NCBI GenBank assembly: GCA_963681505.1
Contig: OY811971.1
Location: 9,915,991-9,979,990, forward strand
DNA: 64,000 nucleotides
Direction of reading: 5' to 3'
Source: Eunapius fragilis
Taxonomy: Eukaryota; Porifera; Demospongiae; Spongillida; Spongillidae
The position numbers and the translations under genes are program-made. Under the pieces are notes generated by a model. The model saw nothing but the letters and a program-made list of their open reading frames with translations. It did no database searches and was not told the origin of the DNA. This document shows, one piece after another, positions 44,038 through 55,079 of this stretch; within the stretch, counting starts at the first letter, position 1; every line of letters starts with the position of its first letter.

Positions 44038-47000
44038 ATGGCCGAGCAGGAAGAGCGGAAGGCTGTTCGGTTTAGCGCTAGACCGCCCGCTCGGTTTGCT
44101 AAGGGCGCTGACTTCAATCTCTGGGTCAAAAGGTTAGAACTGTACTTCAGGGAAGCGAAGGTCCCGGATAACAAGCGAGGAGAAGAGTTGGTAGCGCTGT
44201 TGGAAGACGACGCATTTCGGGTAGTGAGTCAGTCGGGTTTTGTTAGCGGTGACGGGGTGGAGTATGAAGAGGTGAAGAAATGTCTGCAGGAGCAGTATGC
44301 GCCAAAAGGAGTCGAACTGGAATGGCAGCGCAAACTGCACTCAGCCCACCAGGAGAGACCCGAGACCCTGTTAGAATTTTCAGGGCGGTTGCGGATGCTG
44401 GCGGACAAGGCTTACCCTTCGTGGTCGGCGGAAAGACGACTTGAAATGGCGCGTGAGCAATTTATTCACGGTGTTATCTCTCCTTCTGTGCAGATGAGGC
44501 TTTTGAGGAAGCAACCAGAGTCGTTGGAGGCTGCACTTGCTTTGGCTAGCCAGTGGGAATCAGTGGAGCTGGCTCAACAAAGCCTACGCGGAGAGAAACA
44601 GGGGTCAGGTGCGAGTCTTGCCGTGTCAGGTGAACGAGACCTGGTACAAGGTGCATTGCGAGCTAATACGGTGGAAGAGTTGGCGTTACAAGTCCAACAG
44701 CTGTCACAGGAGATTAGTAAGTTGTCAAGTCGGGAAGTCGGTGAGAAAAGGAGCGCTCCGAAAAGGGTCCCTGTCTGTTGGAACTGCAAGCAAAAAGGGC
44801 ATATACGGCGCAATTGTCCTCAGCGGAAGGAACGGAATGTATCTCCGAAGGAGATTGGGAAGGACAGGTCAGTGAAGTACACATCGGCTGTGGCATGCAC
44901 GTTGATACTGCAGGGTATGGTTGGGGGTCGTCCCACACGTATGCTAGTGGATACAGGATCATCCGTTACCCTTGTGCATGAAAAGGTGTGGAATGACATT
45001 TCTCAAGACAGGAAACTCTTGACACCCCAATGTCCTGTGATGGCAGTTAATGGAGACTCGTTAAGTCTATGTGGACAGATTGACCTTGATCTTATGGTGG
45101 GAAAGCATGTGAGAACTCATACTGTCCTTGTTGTGCGTGAGATGACGCAGGAGTGTTTATTGGGAACAGACTTTCTAGAACAATACGGGTGTGTTGTTGA
45201 CCTGGGGAGAAGAACAATGATCATGTTAGGCGAAACAATACCCCTAGACACCTTGTACGGGTCGTGTATTTCTACATGTCATGTGTTTGTACAGGAGACA
45301 GCTGTCGTGCCACCCTATCACGAGATGCGATTGCAGGTTCAGTTGGAAGGTGCGAAAACGGACGGGGACTATGTGGGTCTGTTCCAGCCAAAGGCGGAAA
45401 TGTCTACTCAACGCGGACTTCTGTTTGCCTGTTCTGTATCTCCTGTCCATGATGGCAAAGCAGTAGTTCAGCTGGTGAACCCCTCTGCAGTTCCTGTAAC
45501 ACTGCATTGCAAGGAGAAGGTTGGTCAGGTATCCCCATGGGATGGAAGAGAGGGAGCGAATATGGTTGAGCCTGCATTGGGCACACGGCTTCCAGCCCGA
45601 TCAACAGAGGCAATTGGTAAAGCAGTTGGGGAATTAATGGGTGACACATCGGGGTTGTCAAGGGAGGAGTGTGCTAAGTTGAAAACAATTTTACATCATT
45701 TCTCAGATGTAATTTCTGTAGGTGACGGTGATTTAGGGCGTACCAATGTCTTACGTCATACCATCAACTCAGGTGACACCCCCCCTGTTCATCAGCCGGC
45801 GCGGAGGCTTCCGTTTCATCAACGTGACGTGGTACAGAAAATGATCCAGGGAATGCTCCAACAGGGGATAATAGAGCCGTCCGGAGGAGCATGGGCCTCG
45901 CCTATTGTTCTGATTAGGAAAAAGGACGGTTCATACAGGTTTTGTGTAGATTTTCGTCGCCTGAATAGCGTAACAAAAAAAGACGTGCACCCTCTTCCCA
46001 GGATTGATGATGCTCTGGACACTTTATCCGGCTCCAAGTGGTTTTCAACCTTAGATTTGGCAAGTGGCTACTGGCAGGTAGAAATGGATCCTGCGGACAA
46101 GGAGAAAACTGCGTTCATCACTCCGTTTGGTCTACATCAGTTCCGAGTAATGCCGTTCGGACTAACGAACGCTCCAAGCACGTTTCAGCGGTTAATGAGT
46201 ATGGTCCTGGCAGGACTCAGTTGGGTAACATGCTTGGTATACCTTGATGATATCATCATTTTTAGTCGAACGGTGGAAGAGCACTTGCAGCGGCTTACAG
46301 AGGTGCTACAGAGGCTTAAGGAGGCGGGGCTGAAGATCAAGCCTAGCAAATGCCATCTGCTTTGCAAGAGTGTGCGGTATCTGGGCTACGTGGTTTCAGA
46401 GAAGGGTATAGCTGCGGATGCTGACAAGATCAAGTGCGTCGAAAACTGGCCTACGCCCACTGATCATGAAAGCCTGCGACAGTTCTTGGGGTTTGCTTCC
46501 TATTATAGGAAATTCATTCGCAATTTTGCAGACACCGCTGCTCCTCTTCATGCACTAACAGAAAAATCCAAACCCTGGCATTGGACTGAACTGTGTGATA
46601 AGGCATTTGTGGCTTTAAAGGGTAAGTTAGCTTCGCCCCCTATTTTATCCTTTCCACAGTTCGACAGAACATTTGTGGTTGATGCTGACGCCAGTCAGGA
46701 GGGTGTTGGAGCAGTACTATCACACTTGGACGATGGAAGGGTGATCGCATATGCTAGCAGGGTGCTTACAAAGGCGGAATGCCAATATTGTGCAACGAGA
46801 CGTGAGTTGTTGGCATTGGTATGGTCAGTTCGTCAGTTTCGGGCTTATCTATGGGGACGAAGGTTTATTGTTCGCACCGACCACAGCGCGCTTCGTTGGT
46901 TACGTAGTTTTAAAGACCCCCAGGGCCAGGTGGCGAGGTGGCTAGAGATTCTCGCTGAATTTGATTTTGATGTTATTCATCGTCCAGGTCTTCGTCATGG

Positions 47001-48741
47001 CAATGCAGACGCCCTTTCAAGGATCCAGTGTAAGCAATGTGGTATGCACAATGGCATTGCCACGCCGTGTTTGTTCCACAATGCGTTTGGGGCCGTTAAT
47101 GGTAACGGTGGTAATTTGTGGTCTGGATCGAATGTGCATTCTGAGGCAGGCCTCTCCGTTTTGCCACTGGAGAACTCTAAGGAGATGCAGGGGTCTGATG
47201 CTGATCTTCGAAGGGTAATTTCCTGGATAGAAAACTCGTCTCCACCAGCTGCTTTGCCAAGTGAGGGCAGTTACACTCTGCAGACATTGTGGGCACAGTA
47301 TAAACACCTGGTAGTTCGGGATGGGGTTCTGTTTAGACAGTGGGAAGATGTTCCGGGAAAGGGTTGCAATAAACATCTTCAGTTGGTAGTACCTCGGAGT
47401 TGGATAGGCTCTGTCCTGCAGCAACTTCATAGCTCTCCCAGTGGTGGCCATCTTGGAATGTTCAAGACTTTGGAGAAAGTCCGTTCCCGTTTTTACTGGC
47501 CGGGTCAGCGCCATGACATCGAAGACTGGTGTCGAGCTTGTGAATTGTGTGCGGCACGGAAGTCACCTCCACGGCGCAATCGTGCCCCAATGCAGCAGGT
47601 GTTGGCTGGTGGCCCATTCCAGCGTGTGGCCATGGACATCCTGGGTCCTCTGCCGCTCACGGATAGAGGGAACAAGTACATTCTAGTGTTAGGGGATTAT
47701 TTTACAAAATGGGTGGAGTCTTATCCAATACCTAACATGGAAGCAAAAACTATTGCTAACGTGTTTGTTAGTCATTTTGTCAGCAGGTTTGGAGCCCCTG
47801 ATGTTCTGCACACCGATCAGGGGAGGAACTTTGAGTCCGCCCTGTTTAAGGAAGTGTGTTTGCTGTTGGGAGTTCAGAAGACAAGGACTACGCCTTATCA
47901 CCCGCAATCTGATGGGCTGGTCGAACGCTTTAATCGAACTTTGCTTGATCTCCTTAGCATTGCATCGAGGGAGGATGAACAGAATTGGGACCTCTGTATT
48001 CCAGCAGTGATGCTAGCCTATCGTACAAGTGTGCAGGAGTCCACTGGGTGTACGCCATATTTCCTCCTCTTCGGACGTGAGGCCAGGCTGCCGGTGGATG
48101 TCATGTTTGGGTTGCCTCCAAATGTTCCACCTCAGCCGGTACACCAATATAGCAAAGATTTGAGAGCTCGACTGGATACTGCGTATGAGAGGGTGCGAGA
48201 ACGGTTAGGTTGGCGGCAGCGCCGTCAGAAGATGGTGTATGACCGCAGACGGACGGGAAGGCCGTATGGGATTGGTGAATGGGTTTGGTTGTATTGTCCT
48301 GCTGTGCCCAGGGGGAAGTCGGCTAAATTACACTCTTATTGGCAGGGTCCATATAAAGTTGTGAAAGTGTTCAGTAATGTGTTATACTTGATCCAACACA
48401 GGGACTCCACTCGCAAGAAAGTTGTTGTTCATTTTGACAGGTTGAAGCCGTGTGCACGGGGAGGTACATACGAACAAGGGACAACCGCACCACGTGATGC
48501 AGCTGTTTTTTCTGAGGCTGAGGAATCAGATGTATCCGATGCTGAGGAAACTGAAGATGATAACTTGGTGATTGCTCCTCAAGAGGATAATCTCGAGCCA
48601 GAGCGCCAGGAGGAGCAACATGAAGTGGAGCCTCGGGATGATCAGCAGGAACAGCCGCCAGTGGAGCCATTGCCACTTCTCCGACAGTCGAAAAGATTAA
48701 GGAGTCGGCCGGACAGATTTGGAACAAACATTTTTGACTAG
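44038..48741 (+). CDS. Gag-Pol polyprotein of the Gypsy element
   Basis: One open frame of 1,567 codons from MAEQEERKAV. In order it has a Gag-like region; a CCHC zinc knuckle CWNCKQKGHIRRNC near residue 245; aspartic protease with VDTGSS near 303; reverse transcriptase with YLDD near 734; RNase H with VDADAS near 880; integrase with its HHCC zinc finger near 1132 and the DDE core from about 1198; and a GPY/F-like module followed by an acidic, Glu-rich tail. Gag and Pol share one frame, so no frameshift signal is needed. An in-frame ATG at 43996 lies inside the LTR, so 44038 is the likelier start. Looks whole. Confidence 0.9.
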   Translation: MAEQEERKAVRFSARPPARFAKGADFNLWVKRLELYFREAKVPDNKRGEELVALLEDDAFRVVSQSGFVSGDGVEYEEVKKCLQEQYAPKGVELEWQRKLHSAHQERPETLLEFSGRLRMLADKAYPSWSAERRLEMAREQFIHGVISPSVQMRLLRKQPESLEAALALASQWESVELAQQSLRGEKQGSGASLAVSGERDLVQGALRANTVEELALQVQQLSQEISKLSSREVGEKRSAPKRVPVCWNCKQKGHIRRNCPQRKERNVSPKEIGKDRSVKYTSAVACTLILQGMVGGRPTRMLVDTGSSVTLVHEKVWNDISQDRKLLTPQCPVMAVNGDSLSLCGQIDLDLMVGKHVRTHTVLVVREMTQECLLGTDFLEQYGCVVDLGRRTMIMLGETIPLDTLYGSCISTCHVFVQETAVVPPYHEMRLQVQLEGAKTDGDYVGLFQPKAEMSTQRGLLFACSVSPVHDGKAVVQLVNPSAVPVTLHCKEKVGQVSPWDGREGANMVEPALGTRLPARSTEAIGKAVGELMGDTSGLSREECAKLKTILHHFSDVISVGDGDLGRTNVLRHTINSGDTPPVHQPARRLPFHQRDVVQKMIQGMLQQGIIEPSGGAWASPIVLIRKKDGSYRFCVDFRRLNSVTKKDVHPLPRIDDALDTLSGSKWFSTLDLASGYWQVEMDPADKEKTAFITPFGLHQFRVMPFGLTNAPSTFQRLMSMVLAGLSWVTCLVYLDDIIIFSRTVEEHLQRLTEVLQRLKEAGLKIKPSKCHLLCKSVRYLGYVVSEKGIAADADKIKCVENWPTPTDHESLRQFLGFASYYRKFIRNFADTAAPLHALTEKSKPWHWTELCDKAFVALKGKLASPPILSFPQFDRTFVVDADASQEGVGAVLSHLDDGRVIAYASRVLTKAECQYCATRRELLALVWSVRQFRAYLWGRRFIVRTDHSALRWLRSFKDPQGQVARWLEILAEFDFDVIHRPGLRHGNADALSRIQCKQCGMHNGIATPCLFHNAFGAVNGNGGNLWSGSNVHSEAGLSVLPLENSKEMQGSDADLRRVISWIENSSPPAALPSEGSYTLQTLWAQYKHLVVRDGVLFRQWEDVPGKGCNKHLQLVVPRSWIGSVLQQLHSSPSGGHLGMFKTLEKVRSRFYWPGQRHDIEDWCRACELCAARKSPPRRNRAPMQQVLAGGPFQRVAMDILGPLPLTDRGNKYILVLGDYFTKWVESYPIPNMEAKTIANVFVSHFVSRFGAPDVLHTDQGRNFESALFKEVCLLLGVQKTRTTPYHPQSDGLVERFNRTLLDLLSIASREDEQNWDLCIPAVMLAYRTSVQESTGCTPYFLLFGREARLPVDVMFGLPPNVPPQPVHQYSKDLRARLDTAYERVRERLGWRQRRQKMVYDRRRTGRPYGIGEWVWLYCPAVPRGKSAKLHSYWQGPYKVVKVFSNVLYLIQHRDSTRKKVVVHFDRLKPCARGGTYEQGTTAPRDAAVFSEAEESDVSDAEETEDDNLVIAPQEDNLEPERQEEQHEVEPRDDQQEQPPVEPLPLLRQSKRLRSRPDRFGTNIFD

Positions 48742-48768
48742 AGACAGATTCACTAGGAGGGGGGATAG

Positions 48769-48881
48769 TGTAGCGCATGCGCTATAGCTGCTCTTATTAT
48801 GGACATGCGCAGTGTTTACACCTGAGGGTATTTAATGGCGTGCTGTACGATCTTATTTGATTAAACACTTGGATTGCTACA
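48769..48881 (+). repeat. Right LTR of the Gypsy element
   Basis: 113 bases identical by eye to the left LTR; followed by the TGAC target duplicate. Confidence 0.95.
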
Positions 48882-49649
48882 TGACTATTACATTTTCCCT
48901 TCTGATATTAGGCCTTGTTTTCTTGCTTTTTACACCACCAATTGCCTTCAAATCCTATATATTGTATACCACCAACTTTCTCGTAGAGAATGTTTTTAGT
49001 TACTTGTTTCCTTGATTTTTGTTCATACCCAAATCATTGAAATCACTGTGAATATTATGTATCGCTGTAGGATGCCCGTGCCGATTCTAGAACATCGTCT
49101 CGAAATTTGCACGTCGTTTCACTAGTTTCTTTACCTGACGTGAAGGCATTTAAAACAACTTTACTACAAAAGAGGTTACACCAAACGACGATTGAAGCAC
49201 CAAAGCGTTTACTCTAGTTGTTCGACAAACTTTAGATATCTAAATTACGTCTTACAAGTTATCTAATTATATGCATCTTAGATATAGACCGTACTGTTCG
49301 CGCGGTTCTGTGACGTAAAACAACGACGAAACGGCTCATTTTTTTGTCAACTTCTAGTTCGATTGCTATAACAAGCTAAACGATCCGATCGTCGTTAGTC
49401 TTGTTAAAGACGTCGACGGGTCGCTTATTTTTAATGTGTTCCATAGTCGGGGTCAAATCTTAGATGGAAGTTTCTAGCGAGACTTCTAATGAACTGTACA
49501 GGTATACAATCTTGCGCTCCGATACTTGTTTAGAGAACAGGGAGACTTCGTGTGGCTGTAAAACCTAGCTAAGAGCCTTAGCAATGCATACTCATATTTT
49601 ATTAAGAATCAGTTCATAATGTACTACATGTAAGCGTTATACGATCAGT

Positions 49650-49850
49650 TAACAAACGATTAAAGTCATTGTCTCCCTATAGTAACGTCATAACACACCA
49701 TCTCACTTTTGATTGTTGGTAGGTGCGATTGAGTAGCTCCAAAGTCATGTAGCTATAACATTGGCTTGTTCTGCATGTTTATTTAGTTATCCGTTGTGGA
49801 GATACGACTAGCCCGATGTGCGCTAAAGACTTACACAAACTACAGACCAA
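49650..49850. repeat. Duplicated downstream flank of the EGF gene, copy 1
   Basis: AACGATTAAAGTCATTGTCTCC and CCAAAGTCATGTAGCTATAAC with GCCCGATGTGCGCTAA recur at 53808-54000 downstream of the intact EGF gene. This shows that the region beyond the mobile elements still belongs to the duplicated EGF unit. 49850-50650 holds nothing recognised. Confidence 0.7.
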
Positions 49851-50654
49851 AAAACATTATGAAACTTGTGGTTTGAGGATGGAACACATTCCCAGATACA
49901 GACGTTGTCATGGGTGCCACAGACTGTTACAAACTGACCACCGCTATTTAAAAAAGAAATCAATGGGGTATTCCATTTAATAATTTTAAAACAAATATGT
50001 AAATTAAACTGAAGCTTTAACAGTGATCATAGAAAAGCGTTGCTCAAAGTCAATGATATTTTTTAGGATGATTTTACAGCTTAATTTGACAACTACGCAC
50101 ATATATAGTTCCCCAATACTTCAGACAATTTCAGTGTAACAAGCCGGCTTAAGGGTAAGGTCATGTTCCTTAGAAATCGTGTCCCTGTCGATTCGGTCAA
50201 ACACTATTACTTTGGGTGCCACTCATTGCGTGGCCATTTGTAGGCTCACAAACTATAACAGTACGTCAGAGCCATAAGATATGCATGGTGCACGGTGTAT
50301 CAGCTAGGCTATAGGCCAGAGGCGTGGCAAAGTTTATGCCCCACCCGTTACACCTGATGTTGTGCGCGCGTATCGGTCTGGTAGTACATGTATGTACCGT
50401 CATAGATATTAATATCTATGGTACCGTTTTGTGTATGGTGAATGCGCGCATTTCGATCGCTTAATTAGAAGAAAACCACTGACGTTTGTAAGAAGCGGAA
50501 ACACGGTGGTACTTCAGTTGTACATGTTAATGTACTGGCATGGGCTCGGGAGGTTATGAGCTCGAGTAGCGGGAACCAGGTTGTAATAATTAATATAATG
50601 GCGCGAAATGAAAGAGAAATGTGCAATTAATTTGCACAGCTGTATCTCCATATC

Positions 50655-50936
50655 GGATCAAGTAAAAATTTAAATCAATAGTTACCAAAATCGAAGCGAA
50701 TTGAATTTTCCTGCCAAAAGATATAGAGCGTTTGAACTCCAGGGGGGCATATCGGACGTTGCACCACTGACAAGAAGCTAATGTAATACTCCAAAGTGTA
50801 TTTCACCATTGAGAAATGGTATAGTATGAAGTGTTGAAAATAGGAAGTAAATAGCGTTAACGTTCGGAAGCAATAGCGATTCAAACGTGAATCATTATAT
50901 ACGCAATATAGCTACGGGCGGAAACTGTCTCATATG
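50655..50936. mobile_element. Half copy of the foldback element
   Basis: Collinear with 4205-4480 (CCTGCCAAAAGATATAGAGCG, TAGTATGAAGTGTTGAAAATAGGAAGT, ending GAAACTGTCTC). Only one arm is present. Confidence 0.7.
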
Positions 50937-51052
50937 GTCTTATCGAGCCATTTTACACACGGCGGTCACGAGTGGAAATATATTATCTCTGGTCGCGTGT
51001 ACGTCGAGTGCATGCCGATTGTATAACTCATACGGACGTGACGTTGTCAATA

Positions 51053-51407
51053 GAGCTCTTTCGTGGTCACATGACGCGTGGGCTTTAATTGAGTTAATTG
51101 CTTTATTGTCCGCCATATTGGTGCTCGGAAATGTATGGTGGTTTGGTACTTTTGATACGTATAACTCGGGCTCCAAGGGCACAAGTAAAAATCATATTTT
51201 TACAAATGTTAGTCATGTGTTAGACCACAATAATATATATTTTAAAGACACTCTGAAGTAATCGAAAACTACCCATACCAGAGATAATATATATCTCTGC
51301 CCATACTCAGAGATCATATATATGATCTCTGCCATACTACTCCGAGCACCAATATGGCGGACTAATTATAAGATGAATACTATTAAGTCACGCGATGAAA
51401 GAGCTAA
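51053..51407. mobile_element. MITE absent from the paralogous promoter
   Basis: The ends AGCTCTTTCGTG and ATGAAAGAGCT are inverted. Inner blocks GTCCGCCATATTGGTGCTCGGA and TCCGAGCACCAATATGGCGGAC are also inverted. The promoter regions of the two EGF copies align on both sides (GGACGTGACGTT left, ACATTCC then GCTCCTGTTGATATTCATTTC right), but the pseudogene copy near 39960 has no insert. The MITE therefore arrived after the duplication, or only in this copy. Confidence 0.8.
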
Positions 51408-51465
51408 CATTCCTCGCTCCTGTTGATATTCATTTCTTGAACGCTGTTACTTTGTATCGGACTCT

Positions 51466-53514
51466 ATGCGTGTTAAGTACGCTATGCTGAAGGCGATGTT
51501 TATTTTGATGACTCTGTCTCTGCTGCTTTCAGCCGTTCAGTCTGGTAAGTCGCGATAACGCGTTAACTATATATACAAAATGTCAAAACTGTTACGAACA
51601 ATCAATAAAAATATTCTATATAAACTTTCCCTCTACAGCACATTTTTGGTCATCAATTTTAATGTGCCGTTGATCATGAAGTATGCGATATACCTACATG
51701 CACGTACTTCAAAATCTCGCGCGATCGGCCCCAAAGCGGCTACTGTGTTTATTTATTCTCTTAATTACATTTTTGCGGCTGGGAAGTGTAGCTAAGTAAA
51801 AATCTAAATGAATTCATATACCGTAACTCCAACGCTTTTGGTTTATGTACTGTGGGTCTCCATTGACCAATATTAATATTTCTACTTCAAAAAGCAAGTG
51901 TTTAAAGATTAAATGACGTTGTTTAAGTAATTCAAAGTGAGATCTAACAGAACTGCATGAAGAATTATCGGGGATATGTGTTTCGAGAAACGCTCTCTGC
52001 ATTCGAATCGGAAAGTACAGACTTTAGTTTCATATTAGAATTATGGCCATTTGCCGCATTGTGCATGTTTTTCATGATAACCCATTGTTGGAGGAAGAAC
52101 ATTGCAGAAGCCTATACAATTAAAGCCAAGCCCTAGAAATTTTCTGCAGTGTGAGCATCAATGAATGTGGAGTCCCATTGTGATACAGATTGTTTAGCTG
52201 TAGGCTGTGATGCTTTTATTTATTATCGTGCATGCTCCTTTCATTTTATGATCACTTGCAGGCATGGATAGAAATATGAAGTGCATTTTACATTATATGT
52301 TATACCCAATAGAAAAGTGTGTTTGTAAGAATGGAGAGAGCTGCAAGAACTCAACAGACAACCAATGCAACAACATTGGAAGCTATTGTACATCTACAAA
52401 GTGCCAAAATGGGGGAACATGCATAAATGGAATCAACTCTTATATCTGCATCTGCGCTGCTGGTTTCACAGATAGGAATTGCATGACTATTATTAATAAC
52501 TGCAACTCTCAAATGTGCCTGAATGGAGGAACATGTGTAAATGGAATAAATTCTTACACATGTACATGTCCTCCGGGTTATACAAGCCTCAATTGCAGTA
52601 TTGTTACAAATAAATGCATATCCAATCCCTGCCTGAACGGAGGAACCTGCTTGAATGGAATCAATAGTTACACTTGTACCTGCCCTCCTGGCTATACAGG
52701 CAGCAACTGTGGTACTATTGGAGATAGCTGCATATCCCAGCCTTGCAGAAATGGAGGAACGTGTTTAAACAGATTCAAAGCATTCACATGTGTTTGCCCT
52801 CATGGTTACAGCGGTGTCACTTGTAATCAGATTATTAATAACTGCATTTCTTACCCATGTAAGAATGGAGGAACCTGTGTGAGTGAACTAGGCAGCTATA
52901 AATGTTTATGTCCACCAACGTATGGAGGACTCACCTGCACCTCACGTATGCATTCTTATACCTTTAACCATTGTATAGTTGTATTCACTTATATGTAGGT
53001 GAGTGTACCAGTACCTATTGCTTGAATGGAGGGACATGCAGTGTAAGTCTGGATGTCAATATACAGTGCAGGTATTATGAATGGGAGTGAGGGATTCAGC
53101 AATAAACCTAATCGTATTACTTTGATTAGGTGTCCTGATGAAACTACTGGACCTCAATGCCAATATGATAATCGCCCTATAATATATTTCAAGGTTCACT
53201 CTACAGGTAATTATGTATATATTATCTGCACTTAGGTTAAATGTCACGTTTAATAAGTAAACATTTATTGATGTACTACTATCAGTATTAGAATAAGGTA
53301 CCAATTATTATTTATTGTGTATATTCATGCATGAGCATATCCTGTTTGGAGCCAGGTGAATAAACGGTTCATTACATTACAAAGTGCAATGGTAATTAGT
53401 TGTGACAAATTTGTATATTTATCTTATTCTTTATACTAGAGCGTTTAATTTTTTGTGTCTTACCCAGAAATGCCGACAGTTAAAAGTGATGCCCAGATGC
53501 CTGCAGAAGAATAG
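51466..53514 (+). CDS. Secreted protein with six EGF-like modules
   Basis: Five exons join in phase: 51466-51544, 52262-52945, 52999-53071, 53130-53206 and 53468-53514, giving 319 residues. The N terminus is a signal peptide (MRVKYAMLKAMFILMTLSLL, cleavage around SAVQS). A Cys-rich lead-in CVCKNGESC is followed by modules of the form C....PC.NGGTC.NGINSYTC.CPPGY.G..C, and the sixth spans exons 3 and 4 (STYCLNGGTC, RCPDETTGPQC). The tail ends DAQMPAEE with no membrane segment, so secretion or matrix location is inferred. The large exon holds five modules. Module spacing resembles Notch/fibropellin-type EGF repeats, but no orthology is claimed. Two decayed paralogs lie 10 kb upstream. Confidence 0.85.
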
Positions 53515-53807
53515 TCATAAAGTGAACTAGCCAAAATATAATTAATATGCATTAATGTCATTAGATCGTACTACATGCATATGCATGTAATATTTGCCTT
53601 TGAATATGTACACAATCTTTATTCTGCAATGCATGTTTACAACTCTACCATCATCACTCCTTGCTATCATTTTTATTCGGTAATTTTAAAAAGTATTTCA
53701 ACAAACAGAAGTGCACCAAGCTCAACAGGGTATGTGTCCCAATGGCTGTATCAGTACACGTACTATATAAAATGTACTTTGCCTTTCAATCACTATATAT
53801 ACTATTT

Positions 53808-54005
53808 GTTAACGATTAAAGTCATTGTCTCCTTATTATACACTACAGTAACGTCATACCACAACAGTTCACTTTTGATTGTGTTTGAATACCTCCAAAG
53901 TCATGTAGCTATAACATTGGCTTGCTCTGCACGTATATATATATATATTTAGTCACCCGTCGCGGACCAGAGAAATTAGACGAGCCCGATGTGCGCTAAT
54001 GATTC
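53808..54005. repeat. Duplicated downstream flank of the EGF gene, copy 2
   Basis: Matches 49650-49850; contains an extra (TA)n run at about 53936-53948. Confidence 0.65.
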
Positions 54006-54046
54006 AATGCGCGCATGCATGATCAAGGTTTTGAGGGGACCAATCG

Positions 54047-54530
54047 TCAAAGCCCCGGCCACTCCTCCACTTTACGACCCCTTAGACATAGGCTGGCTGC
54101 TCTGATGATGGCAAACCAAAGCTTTGCATTGATGTAGCGCACGTTTGTGCATAAGACTTCTTCCATTTGCTTGCTACACAGTTCATGTAGCCATTCTCTT
54201 AGGTAAATGCCCAGCGGCTTCCCGATGCAGAAGTCCACTGTGCGAAACGTCCTGAGCTCCCGATTCAAGAAATGATTCCGGCGTACGACTATTGTAGGAT
54301 GGTGCATCTGTATCAATAACCTTGTAGTCAAATAGAGGTTTCCAAGCGCCACGTACTCCCAAATTAAGCTGCAGTCCTGAGTCACCAACATGTGTTTCTA
54401 CCTCTCTGACAATTGATTCTCTGACAACCTGTGCACACCTTTGCAGTAATATTGCCAATACAATCTCTGATCTCGTTACAAGAGCATGTTGCATTGTTAG
54501 TGAGGCTCCACAACAACAACACACTTTAAA
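54047..54530 (-). mobile_element. LINE-like RT-associated C-terminal fragment (second family)
   Basis: The minus strand shows a zinc-like CCCCGASLTMQHAL, a region VRGAWKPLFDYKVIDTDAPSY and, in another frame, AKLWFAIIRAASLCLRGRK. This is the order of the C-terminal domain of a sponge/cnidarian RT family (CxC...T..HAL...; FDVRV.NP.APS; LLR.....LRGSR). At least one frame break and several lost motifs. RT core absent. Confidence 0.5.
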
Positions 54531-54892
54531 GGTATAAGTCTGTCAGACCCACCAACAATCATATGAACTTTCCAGCTTAGCACAATGCAGGGTGCACGTT
54601 CAGTGAGCCAGCTGAAACCTTTTAACATTCCATGGAGCTCTATAAGTGGGAATTCATGCATCAGACGATGTGTTGGAAATAAGATACTAAAATACCAGAA
54701 TTAAAAGGTATCGCAGCCAGCGCACCCACGTATTGCTTAGTACACACATTACACAGGCTCATTAATTGAAAAAGGTGGATGTAATATAAGGCACCTAGCA
54801 GTTTAACACATTTCTGTGCTGGAGAATTTAAAATGTTTGGAATCGATTATATCTGGCATTTTCCATTCAACTTATAGAGCTACGTACATGAA

Positions 54893-55075
54893 TCCTCAAG
54901 GAAGTACAGAGCTGACTGGACACCTCCAGCAGTCAGTGCAGTGTCGTGAGGTGGCACTTGCATGGACGCTATAATGTTGGGACAGGCAGGCAGAACTGCT
55001 TGGCATTGTACACTGTCATCCATACAATACGTAGTGCAACTGATGTAAACTTCACCCTTAAACTCTGGCTCTCGT
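54893..55075 (-). other. Exon-like open frame, unidentified
   Basis: About 60 minus-strand codons (REPEFKGEVYISC..., ...TALTAGGVQSALYFLEDSC) end at a donor-like sequence, C|GTACGT. There is a stop directly upstream and no clear acceptor, and no partner exon is seen. It may belong to a further mobile element. Confidence 0.25.
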
Positions 55076-55079
55076 TAGA

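Larger units (their letters stand above)
43891..48881 (+). mobile_element. Ty3/Gypsy LTR retrotransposon, looks whole, very young
   Basis: Two 113-bp LTRs (43891-44003 and 48769-48881), each TG...CA and identical by eye, enclose one long Gag-Pol frame. The element is flanked by the 4-bp target duplication TGAC. A primer-binding site resembling the 3' end of a leucine tRNA (TGGTGTCAGAAGTGGGA) follows the left LTR, and a purine tract (AGGAGGGGGGATA) precedes the right LTR. No breaks were seen. Identical LTRs indicate a recent insertion. Pol order (protease, RT, RNase H, integrase) places it in Ty3/Gypsy (Metaviridae). It sits inside an older palindromic element. Confidence 0.95.
43764..49475 (-). 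mobile_element. Palindrome-bearing PEKKR-type element, copy 2, split by a Gypsy insertion
   Basis: Read on the minus strand, 49475-49010 matches 7160-8330. It shares GACCCCGACTATGGAACAC and an ATG at 49145 beginning MPSRQ. The palindrome arms then follow at 48990-48882 and 43887-43764. The arms are less alike than in copy 1, so this copy is older. The protein frame is broken. The retrotransposon at 43891-48881 landed near the centre of the palindrome. Confidence 0.65.

Noticed and set aside
49010-49475. tRNA or small RNA gene in the structured flank
   Set aside because: The sequence is explained as the second copy of the PEKKR element, and no cloverleaf or A/B box pair was seen.
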